A stretch of 40,748 bases of DNA from Bacillota bacterium (GTDB lineage: Bacteria > Bacillota > UBA4882 > UBA8346): assembly GCA_023400055.1 (NCBI GenBank), contig JAEXFN010000048.1:1-40748 (forward strand), in the 5' to 3' direction. Positions 32,604 to 40,139 of the stretch are shown in pieces. Position numbers and translations under genes: made by a program. A model generated the notes under the pieces. That model made no database searches and had not been told where the DNA came from. It saw only the letters and a program-made list of their open reading frames with translations. Position 1 is the stretch's first letter. The number at the start of each line of letters is the position of its first letter.

Positions 32604-32702
32604 ATAGCCGCGCCGGGAAAAAATGAACCGGTGACGCCAAATTCATGGACCGCTTCATCGGACAACGCCCAAAATGAGGCGTTTTCTTTCACTTACTCAG
32701 AC

Positions 32703-32987
32703 TTAGCGCACTTCTTTGAGCCAAACAAATTGATAGTCCGGCAAAATCCCCATATCCGGATTCCTCTGAATTCGGGTCATCCTAAATCTGCGATTGTCGG
32801 AGCAGCGGATCATGTAAATGCGGGCCGGCTTGGTGCTCAGATGCCAATAATAATGTTTCCATTCGCCGGCCACCTTGATGCCGCTGCCGGGATCCTCGTT
32901 CTCCGGTTGATAATAGACTTTGATTTTTTCTTGCGGAAAAATACTGATGATGAATTCTTCGCATTGGTGCTTCTTAATTGTTGTCAC
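32703..32987 (-). CDS. Hypothetical protein
   Basis: A 94-residue beta-rich, aromatic and basic protein (KVYYQPENEDPG, EWKHYYWHLSTKPARIYMIRC, DYQFVWLKEV). It starts with GTG after GGGGGCGGG. No family recognised. It may be a small single-domain protein of plasmid or phage type, but nothing in the context supports that. Confidence 0.5.
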   Translation of the reverse strand: MTTIKKHQCEEFIISIFPQEKIKVYYQPENEDPGSGIKVAGEWKHYYWHLSTKPARIYMIRCSDNRRFRMTRIQRNPDMGILPDYQFVWLKEVR

Positions 32988-33019
32988 GATAAATACCCGC
33001 CCCCGCTAGTCCAGCTTTT

Positions 33020-33063
33020 AAAAAAGCCAGTGACAAAGTCAGAATGATGACTTTATCACTTGG
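33020..33063 (-). terminator. Intrinsic terminator after Spy-like gene
   Basis: CCAGTGACAAAGTC/GACTTTATCACTTGG imperfect stem with six Ts on the minus strand, 43 bases past the stop. Confidence 0.75.
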
Positions 33064-33105
33064 CGATCAAAAAGAACGCTGACCACTCCAGTCACACCCG
33101 GGGAG

Positions 33106-33642
33106 TCATTGCCGATCGGGACCGTGGCTTTCCGGGCCGTCCGGCCGCGGTTGAATCCGGTTTTCTTTCTTTTCTTTCATTTGGCTCAACTGTTCGGGCG
33201 TCAGCACCGAGTCGATCTGGGCGATCATGGCCCGTTCCAAAATCCTGATCTTTACCCGGTTGGTGGCCATGGCAATCTCCCGGTCGGTGATAGCCCGCTC
33301 GTCCAGATTGGCTTCGCTCCACAATTGCTCCAGTCGCAACTGCTCCTGCTCGATCAGAAAGCGCAGGGGCTGGGCGGCTTTTTCAAAGTTTTGGCGAATC
33401 TCCAGCATTTTTTGGCGTTGTGCGACGGATAAATGGAGATCGGCCGGGAGAGCGATCCGCTCCGGTCCCCACTCCGCTCCTCCCGGCAACGCCGGCGGAG
33501 GAGTGCCCGGTCGCTCCGGCGGCGGACTCGCCGACTCCGGAACGGTTTGATTGTCGGGGGGAGCGCCCATCGCCAACGCAGGAAACGAAATCGTGCCGGT
33601 CAGCAATGCCAGCGCCAGAATCATGAAACATCCTTTCTTCAT
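33106..33642 (-). CDS. Exported Spy/CpxP-like protein
   Basis: A 178-residue protein with a signal peptide (MKKGCFMILALALLTGTISF...ALA), a proline-rich linker (SPPPERPGTPPPALPG) and a helical domain. Two LTxxQ-type elements (LSVAQRQKMLEIRQNF and LTPEQLSQMKEKKE) bracket a long amphipathic helix, as in Spy, CpxP and zinc-resistance-associated proteins. Those are periplasmic chaperones or metal-stress proteins. ATG at 33642 has AAAGGAG nine bases upstream. The three-stem element copy 3 lies about 40 bases upstream. Confidence 0.75.
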   Translation of the reverse strand: MKKGCFMILALALLTGTISFPALAMGAPPDNQTVPESASPPPERPGTPPPALPGGAEWGPERIALPADLHLSVAQRQKMLEIRQNFEKAAQPLRFLIEQEQLRLEQLWSEANLDERAITDREIAMATNRVKIRILERAMIAQIDSVLTPEQLSQMKEKKENRIQPRPDGPESHGPDRQ

Positions 33643-33681
33643 TGGGTCCAACTCCTTTCAGGTTTCGTTTGAAGTGATGCT

Positions 33682-33824
33682 ATATGTTGCAATAAGTTTT
33701 AATACCTTCAAAATCATTGCAACATATTTCCTCGATTCATAAGTCGAAATAAATACCGCGCTTCGTCCTTTTCCAGCCGTGCTTTACGGATGGAAAAGCC
33801 TATTCAAAAAATTTATTTCAACTT
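33682..33824 (+). repeat. Three-stem dispersed element, copy 3
   Basis: Stem 1: ATATGTTGCAAT (33682-33693) with ATTGCAACATAT (33716-33727), perfect 12 bp. Stem 2: AAGTCGAAATAAAT (33741-33754) with ATTTATTTCAACTT (33811-33824). Stem 3: CTTTTCCAGCCG (33768-33779) with CGGATGGAAAAG (33787-33798). All three stems are kept although sequence differs from copies 1 and 2, which indicates selection on structure or on the paired arms. Confidence 0.75.
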
Positions 33825-33839
33825 ATCTAGCTTTAGCAT

Positions 33840-34136
33840 AGTCCCAGAGTGTGTCCGTTGGGTGAGGAGTTGAAGGAAAGTTAATGTTTTATCGGTTGGG
33901 AAGGCCCTGAAAAGTCAGAGCGCCCTGTCGCGGATGTCCTTGCCGGCTACGTTACGCGGTTCTTTGCCGATCTCGTCATGTCTCGTCCCGGTCCTGGCAG
34001 AATTCCGGACTCCTTGCCGCGGATCCTTTCGGGTAATCCCCGGTTCCCGGCCTTCCCAAGCTTTGGGCAAGCATGCCCAAGACCCAGGGCTTCGCCATTA
34101 TACAGCAAGGCCGATCCGGGCGGATCGGCCTTTTTT
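33840..34136 (+). ncRNA. Possible plus-strand transcript ending at an orphan terminator
   Basis: GGCCGATCC/GGATCGGCC (34109-34130) followed by six Ts is a clear plus-strand terminator, but no plus-strand gene precedes it. The ~270 bases upstream contain a hairpin TTGGGCA/TGCCCAA (34065-34082) and no convincing reading frame. A small RNA is possible; no known family matched by eye. Confidence 0.3.
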
Positions 34137-34160
34137 ATGATCAAACAATGGGTATTGCAA

Positions 34161-34568
34161 TTAAACTACAATTTTGATACATCCTTCCGTTTTACAGCGA
34201 GCCGCTACCTGCGTCAGATGAATCCGGGATATCACCAGTTCGCCGCCGCAGACCGGACATTCGACGATTTCCGTTTTGCCGATGGGCATTTTGCGGGTGT
34301 CCTGTTTCAAAAAGCTGCGCAGCGTCTCTTCGGCTGTTTTCCGTAGCTGCTGTTTGCGGAATGCCGCGATTTCCTCCGGCGACGGTTGGGGCTCTTTATG
34401 CAAACGCTCATCGATGGCGGTAATAATCTCAATCAGTTCCTCAACCGCTTTGACCGGTAATTGGTCGATCGAACTGCTGCCAGAGGCCAAGGTAATGTGA
34501 AACTTCCCGGAAGTGACCAGACGCTTTAACTGGCGCCTTTTTCGTAAATCAGCCAAATCATCTTCCAT
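34161..34568 (-). CDS. Zinc-ribbon protein, longer paralogue of 25723-25929
   Basis: A 135-residue protein. The N-terminal ~100 residues are charged and helical (MEDDLADLRKRRQLKRLV...). The C-terminal ~35 residues (ECPVCGGELVISRIHL...CKTEGCIKIVV) match the C-terminus of the 68-residue protein at 25723-25929 nearly throughout. The ATG at 34568 has GGAGGAAG six bases upstream; longer in-frame starts lack one. Function unknown. Confidence 0.75.
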   Translation of the reverse strand: MEDDLADLRKRRQLKRLVTSGKFHITLASGSSSIDQLPVKAVEELIEIITAIDERLHKEPQPSPEEIAAFRKQQLRKTAEETLRSFLKQDTRKMPIGKTEIVECPVCGGELVISRIHLTQVAARCKTEGCIKIVV

Positions 34569-34811
34569 GATGCTTCCTCCGTATCGCGAATCGTTTGGCC
34601 GCATGATCCTCCCAGCGGTTGCCGAAGCTGAGCCGGCTAGCCGAATTTCCCCAATCATGCTGCTCACTTTCATTATATCGAACGCAAACCCGATCGAACA
34701 TAAAGAATTTTATTTTTTTATGAAAGAATTTAATTCCTCGGTTCTGCGTGCGCGAAAAACATTCGCGTCCATAGACGGACGAACCGTTATCAAGCCGAGC
34801 ATCGAGCGCGT

Positions 34812-34844
34812 CCGCAAAAAATAACCCGGCGGATGCCCGCCGGG
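34812..34844 (-). terminator. Intrinsic terminator, minus strand
   Basis: CCCGGCGG/CCGCCGGG stem followed on the minus strand by TTATTTTTT. It lies downstream of the 54-residue gene at 34984-35148. On the plus strand a strong AAGGGAGG (34851-34858) precedes a five-codon frame (34867-34884) that I do not regard as a gene. Confidence 0.7.
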
Positions 34845-34983
34845 AATAAAAAGGGAGGTTATTTGAATGAAAAAGAATGATTGAGTTCAGTATATAACAG
34901 CCATTTGTAGAAGTCGTGGAGGAATCGTGGAATTTCGGTTAACAAAAAACGCATCATCGTACCTAAGGTTTATCACTGCCCAT

Positions 34984-35148
34984 TCATCGCGGCGTCCCCG
35001 GTTTGTCAAACCTATCAATGGCTGCGATTATCCTGGGATAATCATAAGGATAACTCTCCTTGATGAACTGGAGCAATCTTGCGGATGCATCCGCAAGCAT
35101 TTCATCTTGGCGAGTCGCGACATTGAACACTACCGCACTGGTATACAT
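34984..35148 (-). CDS. Small 54-residue hypothetical protein
   Basis: Begins MYTSAVVFNVATRQDEMLAD and ends RIIAAIDRFDKPGTPR. Its composition and amphipathic pattern look protein-like, GGAG lies eight bases before the ATG, and a minus-strand terminator follows at 34812-34844. A perfect 20-base palindrome (35078-35097) falls inside the coding sequence. No family recognised. Confidence 0.5.
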   Translation of the reverse strand: MYTSAVVFNVATRQDEMLADASARLLQFIKESYPYDYPRIIAAIDRFDKPGTPR

Positions 35149-35372
35149 CGAACCATCTCCGCAATAACCGATTTCTACTTTCTACCAGTTTTCCCATTTG
35201 CAATCGTTTTTATCCCTATTCGCTCGGCTCGACATACGCGCAAATTCATCCATCAGCAATCCCAATCCGGCTCAGCCAGTCCGCGTTCGCCGGATTCCAT
35301 CGCCAGAGTGCCCCATTCGCACCGCCAACCAGCGTAAGATGGAATTTTCTTATTTGACAAATCCTTAATTTG
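35149..35372 (-). other. Micro-ORFs or decayed gene upstream of small CDS
   Basis: Going leftwards from a TTG near 35368, a 35-codon frame (begins MSNKKIPSYAGW, ends EPDWDC) stops at a TGA that overlaps an ATG (TGATG). A 24-codon frame follows (MDEFARMSSRANRDKNDC...), ending ~50 bases before the 54-residue gene. In-frame past the TGA another open stretch continues. Either coupled micro-ORFs or a gene broken by frameshift. Bases 35373-35599 show nothing further. Confidence 0.3.
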
Positions 35373-35599
35373 TGATTAAACTAAATAATGTATTTTTGAA
35401 CCGTTTATAATATTATTCAAAGTCGTTTAATACTTCTATTCGTTTATCGGATCGCGGCGATAGGATAAACCTTTTCCAATCAGCCTCTCGGATTGAAAGA
35501 GTTTTCAGCGGCTTTATTCTTTGTTTCCCTGAATTTTTGCACTAACCCTGACCTTCGGGACAGGATTCATTATAACGTTTCTGCTAAGGAGGGTTTTTC

Positions 35600-36319
35600 A
35601 TGTCTCAAGCGCGGCATTATCACATTCTGGTTTCTTCCCGCGAAAAGTTTTTTACCAAACCGAAAATCAGTTTCTTATCCAAAATGGGGATCGGCTTCCT
35701 CGGCTGCGCCTTACTGGCGGCCTACCCATTGTGCAAAATCTTACCCCGCTCCTTTGGCTGGGAAAACGGCGTCCTCGAAAATACTCAGGCATTTGTCCTG
35801 TTCTTGGGCTTTGGGTTCGCCTTGTATTTTGCTTATCGAACCCGGAAATCGCTGCTCGCCAAGTTGTGGCTGGCGGCGACGCCCTTTTGGTTCTTCCTTT
35901 TCGGAAGAGAATTAGCCTGGGGAGCCGATTTCCTGCCGCCGTTGCGGATCGATCTTTCCGGACCGGTCCTGCCGTCTTCGAATGCGTTATGGTACAAACC
36001 GGCAGTCTATCCCCTGCTCGCGGTGTTCTTGCTGTGGGGATTGTACCTCTTCTTTAAAAACCGGCTTTACCGGATCCTGTTCGAACTGATGCGCGAAAAG
36101 CGCTTCCCGTTCGCGGAATTCGGCATCGCCGTCCTGGCCTTTTTAATTTCGACCTCCGCGGAACATCACGGCTTCATTCGTTTCGAAATCGCCAGCGGCC
36201 GCAATCAGCTTCTGGAGGAACTGACGGAACTCCTTTTCGATCTGGGCTTGTTCATCACCCAGCTCAACGTATTTTTTCAAACTTCCTTGGCCTTGAACAA
36301 ATTTCAAAGATCGCGCTAG
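35600..36319 (+). CDS. Integral membrane protein, unknown
   Basis: A 239-residue protein with about five to six membrane helices (about 27-48, 62-80, 88-103, 135-155, 173-188 and possibly 215-230). A conserved-looking FFLFGRELAWG (about 96-106) follows helix 3; GRELxWG motifs occur in small uncharacterised membrane proteins of Proteobacteria. EHHGF and EELTEL are polar elements near the end. The ATG follows AAGGAGG, seven bases away. No enzymatic function can be assigned. Confidence 0.7.
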   Translation: MSQARHYHILVSSREKFFTKPKISFLSKMGIGFLGCALLAAYPLCKILPRSFGWENGVLENTQAFVLFLGFGFALYFAYRTRKSLLAKLWLAATPFWFFLFGRELAWGADFLPPLRIDLSGPVLPSSNALWYKPAVYPLLAVFLLWGLYLFFKNRLYRILFELMREKRFPFAEFGIAVLAFLISTSAEHHGFIRFEIASGRNQLLEELTELLFDLGLFITQLNVFFQTSLALNKFQRSR

Positions 36320-36664
36320 TCCGCGTTGATCGGCCACCACAATCATCAATTCTCATGGCCGCTCCTCCCCGGTTCGCCCGATGGCGCAACCGGGGAGGAA
36401 GATGTTCTCTCCCCCACTCCTGTCTGGATCAAGCGCCTCTGGATTTACCCGTTTTCAATCGTTTCAGCCAACGAAGATATCCTATTTTATTATCTTGCCA
36501 AAAGCCATCCTCAATTTAACATCTTATAATAAAAAAAGCGCCGGCCTTCAATCCAAGGTGTCGTGAAACGTCCTTTCGCCGGGCGGAAGAACGGCTGTAA
36601 GGCGATGACCGCTTGGCCGTCCGTTGGTCCGGCTTTCCGTTCATCCCGGGTGCGCCATTCTCAT
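36320..36664. other. Intergenic region, no gene seen
   Basis: No convincing gene in this 345-base stretch. It leads into the 21-bp periodic array. Confidence 0.4.
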
Positions 36665-37068
36665 GTCAGGGATGGCCGCCGGTCTTTTAGGGATGCTCTT
36701 CGTCCATGTTAGGACGGACGATATCCTTGTCAGGGATGGTCCGCTCCGTTCAATGCCTCCTGTTATCCGCGTCAGGGATGTCATGATCCGTGTCAGGGAT
36801 GCCCTTCGTCCTGTTAGGGATCGGCTAATCCTTTCACGGGATCTCCTCGTCCTTTCTTCCCCAAAGGCCATCCCTCCTTCCCCGCGCCCTGGGGAAGCAA
36901 TCCCGGCCCTCGGAGAAACTATAGCGAGGTCCGGGGAAACCGGATCGCGGCCCGGGGAAGCCGTCCCGTAGATTAAGGAAGCCCATCCGCTCCCCGGGGC
37001 CGATGGACCAAGCCGCGGAGAAGCCGCCCCGCGGCTGCGGGAAGCAGGACCCACTTCGCGAGCAGGAG
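36665..37068. repeat. Third 21-bp periodic array
   Basis: GTCAGGGAT-like cores lie at 36665, 36686, 36708, 36729, 36771, 36792, 36813 and 36834. GGGGAAGC-like cores lie at 36891, 36912, 36933, 36954, 36975, 36996, 37017 and 37038. Steps are 21 bases apart from one of 22 and a phase break near 36850. All frames stay open on both strands, giving heptad-repeat open frames in opposite directions; these are most likely by-products of the period. No multi-hairpin element adjoins it. Confidence 0.8.
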
Positions 37069-37238
37069 CCAAAAACATTCTCGCAAGATCGCGCGCGAAT
37101 CCAGGTTACCCTACGCCGGGACGGGTTCCGCTTCGCTTTGAAACATAAGCGCACCTCGAAAGCCGGGCCGGCGATCCGGCTTGAATATACATAAATAAAA
37201 GAAGCGTTGAAATAATATACCCTTGAAATAAAATCCCA

Positions 37239-37733
37239 ATGGTGAAAAGATTGATCATCAATAATCTCATTTTCTGGGCGGGACTGGTTATTGTTTTCGC
37301 AGTTCCGACGCTAATTTTTATCCCGCGTCCGGAATATAAGAAATTTTTCATTTTCGGCTTTATTCTGGGCGGTTTGGTCGATGTGCTATCGATCGTCATC
37401 ATCGGCGAGCTGTTGGGGGAATTTTCTTATTTGGCCGGCCCGCTGATGGTATGGGGCATTCCGATCTTGGTTCCCGTTACCTTTACTTTTGTGTGGATGC
37501 TCTTTTTCTATTTCCTGCCGCTGCGCCTGGAGTTCTTGATTCCCTATATCATCGGCTTCGCCGGATTTGCGGTGCTAATAGGGTTTGTCGAACAAAATCT
37601 GGGTTATTTTAAATACCATCACGGAGAGACACGGGGCGCTTTGATTACCCTGATCGTTTTTCTGCTCTGGTTTAGCGCCTCCGCGGGGATTTATCGCTAT
37701 TATTTGCCGAAATTAGCCGCACCGAAAATGTAA
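37239..37733 (+). CDS. Four- to five-helix membrane protein, unknown
   Basis: A 164-residue very hydrophobic protein with membrane helices at about 9-27, 37-55, 66-90, 98-118 and 135-152. It resembles the small CBO0543-type membrane proteins of spore formers in length and topology, but this is a weak match. No clear ribosome binding site precedes the ATG. A terminator at 37804-37834 follows. Confidence 0.7.
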   Translation: MVKRLIINNLIFWAGLVIVFAVPTLIFIPRPEYKKFFIFGFILGGLVDVLSIVIIGELLGEFSYLAGPLMVWGIPILVPVTFTFVWMLFFYFLPLRLEFLIPYIIGFAGFAVLIGFVEQNLGYFKYHHGETRGALITLIVFLLWFSASAGIYRYYLPKLAAPKM

Positions 37734-37803
37734 ACTCCGCCGACGCAATTCCGGGAAGAATTGGCGCCGAAAACAGGAAAGACCGTGGCTTTCCCGCAAA
37801 TTA

Positions 37804-37834
37804 AAAGCCCCCGTTCCCGAGGAACGAGGGCTTT
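37804..37834. terminator. Intrinsic terminator
   Basis: AAAGCCCCCGTTCC/GGAACGAGGGCTTT stem with 3-base loop, 70 bases after the membrane-protein gene. Confidence 0.8.
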
Positions 37835-38212
37835 CTGCGCATTTGGAAGGATGTAGGAGGTAAGAAAAAAAGCTGTCCGGCAAGCCGCATCCGCGGACGC
37901 TGCCGTAATTTCAATAAAAAAGTCTTGGACTTAAAAAGCCGTAGCTTCCCTTGATTCACCCCAGGGAATTTTTTATTGCCATAAGCCCGATTTTGCTGGC
38001 CAAACTGCGATCGCGGCTGTCTTATCATGTTATTTTCGCCCCGGCGAACACCCGTTTTCCCAGCCTCGCCGTCGGCCCCGCGCTGGCCTGCTACGGCAGC
38101 GGATGAAAGATTCCCAAATCATCATGGGCAAATCAAACTTGTGTCATCGGCTTAAGACCAATTTCTTTATAAGCTCATAGACTGTTACCAAAAGGAGTGA
38201 GGTGATAATACC
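37835..38212. other. Intergenic region, no gene seen
   Basis: No convincing gene in this 378-base stretch. It should contain the promoter of the LysM gene at 38213; no consensus promoter was identified. Confidence 0.4.
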
Positions 38213-38671
38213 ATGAATGAACCGTTTTACGAATTTTTTTATGAACCGTTTGACGAAGAGTTTGCCGAAGAGTTTGACGAACCGTTTGACGAAGCGTTCG
38301 AAGAATCATTTGAAGTGCCGTATGCAGAATCATTTGACGGACCGATCGACGAACAACTTCGCAGAAGACCCGAGCAACCGAGATATCGGGAACCGCGACG
38401 CCGGGAGAGGCCGAGGTCTTGGGAACGACCGAGATACCGCTATCAACGGCCCGGTTATTATCGTCCGTATCGTTATGGACCACTGTATTATCCCGGTTAT
38501 CAAGCCGGCTATTGCCCTTATGGCGGAACAGCATATACTTTGCAAGGCAACACCGATGTCTTTACGTTAGCCAATCAACTGGGTGTTACCCAACGGGACA
38601 TCGTTAACTATAACCCCAGCCTCGGTGTCAATTCGGTCCTTTACAACGGGCAGACCGTCTGCCTCCCTTAA
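38213..38671 (+). CDS. LysM protein with acidic tetrapeptide repeats
   Basis: A 152-residue protein. Residues 1-50 repeat a four-residue acidic/aromatic unit (EPFY, EPFD, EEFD, EPFD, EAFE, ESFE...), encoded by a 12-base repeat. Residues ~51-95 are Arg/Tyr/Pro-rich (RRRPEQPRYREPRRRERP). The C-terminus is a LysM domain (YTLQGNTDVFTLANQLGV...NGQTVCLP) preceded by CPYGGTAY. LysM binds peptidoglycan or chitin-like glycans; in spore formers such proteins (SafA-like) sit at the cortex-coat boundary. GGAGTGAGGTGATAA precedes the ATG. No signal peptide, which suits a spore protein. Confidence 0.85.
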   Translation: MNEPFYEFFYEPFDEEFAEEFDEPFDEAFEESFEVPYAESFDGPIDEQLRRRPEQPRYREPRRRERPRSWERPRYRYQRPGYYRPYRYGPLYYPGYQAGYCPYGGTAYTLQGNTDVFTLANQLGVTQRDIVNYNPSLGVNSVLYNGQTVCLP

Positions 38672-38683
38672 CCTCGCACGGGC

Positions 38684-38720
38684 ACTAAAAGAGCCGCATT
38701 TATTCCCTGGCTCTTTTAGT
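38684..38720 (+). terminator. Intrinsic terminator after first LysM gene
   Basis: ACTAAAAGAGCC/GGCTCTTTTAGT stem with A and T tracts, 12 bases past the stop. Confidence 0.85.
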
Positions 38721-38890
38721 TTATGTATAATTTTTAATATGTCTACTCCCAGCGCAATTTTCTGACGATATCACCGGGCAAAACAAACTGGAGGCGTCAT
38801 TCGAACCGAATCCAACCGAAAACCGTTCCCGCTTGCGCGAGCGGCACTCATTCTCACGCCGTCCGGAACGTATTACTGACAAATCTTATC

Positions 38891-38926
38891 GCAAGGCCGA
38901 ATTCCTTCGGCCTTGCCCGTTTTTTA
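38891..38926 (+). terminator. Second plus-strand terminator between LysM genes
   Basis: GCAAGGCCGAA/TTCGGCCTTGC stem followed by CCGTTTTTT. No clear gene lies between it and the preceding terminator; a short frame after GGAGG near 38792 has no standard start codon. A small RNA or unseen micro-gene is possible. Confidence 0.75.
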
Positions 38927-39030
38927 TATACGCCCGTTAAATGAAGAATCGGTGGGGAATTTGTGTCTGCGGCTCATGCCAAATCTCATTATCACCCCAT
39001 AGGATGTAAAAAAATTATGAGGTGAGAATA

Positions 39031-39297
39031 ATGGGCATGAATCAACCGCGCGGGCCCGGAAGGCCGGCAGGGCCGGACCGCCAACCCTATCCCGGCCCGC
39101 TCTATCCCGGTTCCCGGCAACCGAACTATTGCCCTTACGGGGGAACGTCCTATTCCCCGTCAGCAAACATCGATGTTCCGACCTTAGCCCGTCAACTCAA
39201 TGTTTCCGTTGCTACGCTTCTAGATTATAATCCCGGGCTAAGCATTGCCGCGACAGTTTACGGTGGACAAATTGTCTGTCTGCCAGAATCACGATAA
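39031..39297 (+). CDS. Small LysM protein, paralogue of 38213-38671
   Basis: An 88-residue protein: a Gly/Pro/Tyr-rich lead (MGMNQPRGPGRPAGPDRQP) then CPYGGTSYSPSANIDVPTLARQL...YNPGLSIAATVYGGQIVCLP, a LysM domain sharing CPYGGT, the xDVxTLAxQLxV core, YNPxL and the GQxVCLP end with its neighbour. It lacks the acidic repeat. ATG at 39031 sits 4-6 bases after GAGGTGAG; a GTG three codons earlier is an alternative. Likely role: spore or wall-associated structural protein, by analogy. Confidence 0.85.
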   Translation: MGMNQPRGPGRPAGPDRQPYPGPLYPGSRQPNYCPYGGTSYSPSANIDVPTLARQLNVSVATLLDYNPGLSIAATVYGGQIVCLPESR

Positions 39298-39307
39298 ATT
39301 CTTGCGT

Positions 39308-39341
39308 AAAAGAGCTGGTCCGCTAATGGAGCGGCTCTTTT
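39308..39341 (+). terminator. Intrinsic terminator after second LysM gene
   Basis: AAAAGAGC/GCTCTTTT with an inner TCCGCT/AGCGGC-like pairing, 11 bases past the stop. Confidence 0.75.
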
Positions 39342-39499
39342 GATTCGGCACAAAGATCCAGCCCGCCAAAGCGAGGGGAGCGGCAATTCCCCTCGGCAGT
39401 TCCTAGCAGATAAAGGCGAGCGCCACAACCTTTTCGCTACAAAATAAATGCCATCCTCGTGGTGACGGCAAGCGGAGCATCCAACCATTTTGATAAACA

Positions 39500-39520
39500 A
39501 AAAGCACCCATCGTGCTTCT
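39500..39520 (-). terminator. Intrinsic terminator after nuclease-like gene
   Basis: AAGCAC/GTGCTT stem followed on the minus strand by TTTTTGTTT, directly after the stop codon at 39523. Confidence 0.75.
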
Positions 39521-39522
39521 TA

Positions 39523-39966
39523 TTAAACGACTTCTCTCGTCAGCGGATTAAACATTCCAACCTTTACTTTCTCAGCCAGTCCCCATTTGGCTAACAGCAT
39601 TTTTATTTTACGAACGGGGTCTTGCGCATTGGCATTGGACGCAGCACAATGCTTGGGAACGATGATCCAGCAAACTGCCGGTTCTTCTGCAAAGGACTTC
39701 AATTCCTTTTGGGTATATTCCTCGAAATAGGTCGAAGCGGTTTCCACCTCAATAATGAACTTCTCGTCCTCACCGGTAGCCAAAACATCAGGGATGTGGC
39801 CATTGATATTCGGCGGCGGTCCGTTGAACCAGTCGATATGGTCGGCCCTTACGTCATAATTGAGTTTTAATAACCCATCAGCCAATTTCTGGATTACTTC
39901 TACATGGACCAATTCTTCTTGGTCCTCTCTCTTTGAATTTTGAGCCACTATCCCCAACACCCCCAA
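39523..39966 (-). CDS. PD-(D/E)XK-like protein, unknown function
   Basis: A 147-residue protein. GHIPDVLATGEDEKFIIEVE (about residues 56-75) followed by a helix (QKELKSFAEE) and WIIVPKHC resembles the Asp, Glu-x-Glu arrangement of PD-(D/E)XK nuclease-like folds, but the usual Lys is replaced (EVET), so activity is doubtful. The start is uncertain: TTG at 39966 lies eight bases after GGAG; GTG at 39948 is possible. No toxin, modification or mobility gene adjoins it. Confidence 0.65.
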   Translation of the reverse strand: MGVLGIVAQNSKREDQEELVHVEVIQKLADGLLKLNYDVRADHIDWFNGPPPNINGHIPDVLATGEDEKFIIEVETASTYFEEYTQKELKSFAEEPAVCWIIVPKHCAASNANAQDPVRKIKMLLAKWGLAEKVKVGMFNPLTREVV

Positions 39967-40139
39967 TTAAAAATCTCCGGAAATATATTCGGCATAAACC
40001 TAAAATCCCCTTTCATTTTTTACCAGCACAAACCTTCTTTCCCACTTCACAAGCTTAACTTAAGCACAAAAATAAATCCTGATTTTATAATCCAACGTCG
40101 AGCGAGGGATTTTAACCCTCTTAAATGGGAGACTTTCTG

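Noticed and set aside
34867..34884. Five-codon leader peptide after a strong ribosome binding site
   Set aside because: No attenuator or gene follows directly; too short to support.
35078..35097. Perfect 20-base palindrome as an operator
   Set aside because: It lies inside the 54-residue coding frame, where it encodes Leu-Ala-Asp-Ala-Ser-Ala; probably coincidental.
34927..35337. 136-codon plus-strand frame
   Set aside because: No ribosome binding site, and composition is unlike a protein. The opposite strand has a better small gene with ribosome binding site and terminator.
36624..37078. Long open frames on both strands with heptad repeats
   Set aside because: Both follow from a 21-bp period that is a multiple of three; no ribosome binding site or recognisable domain.
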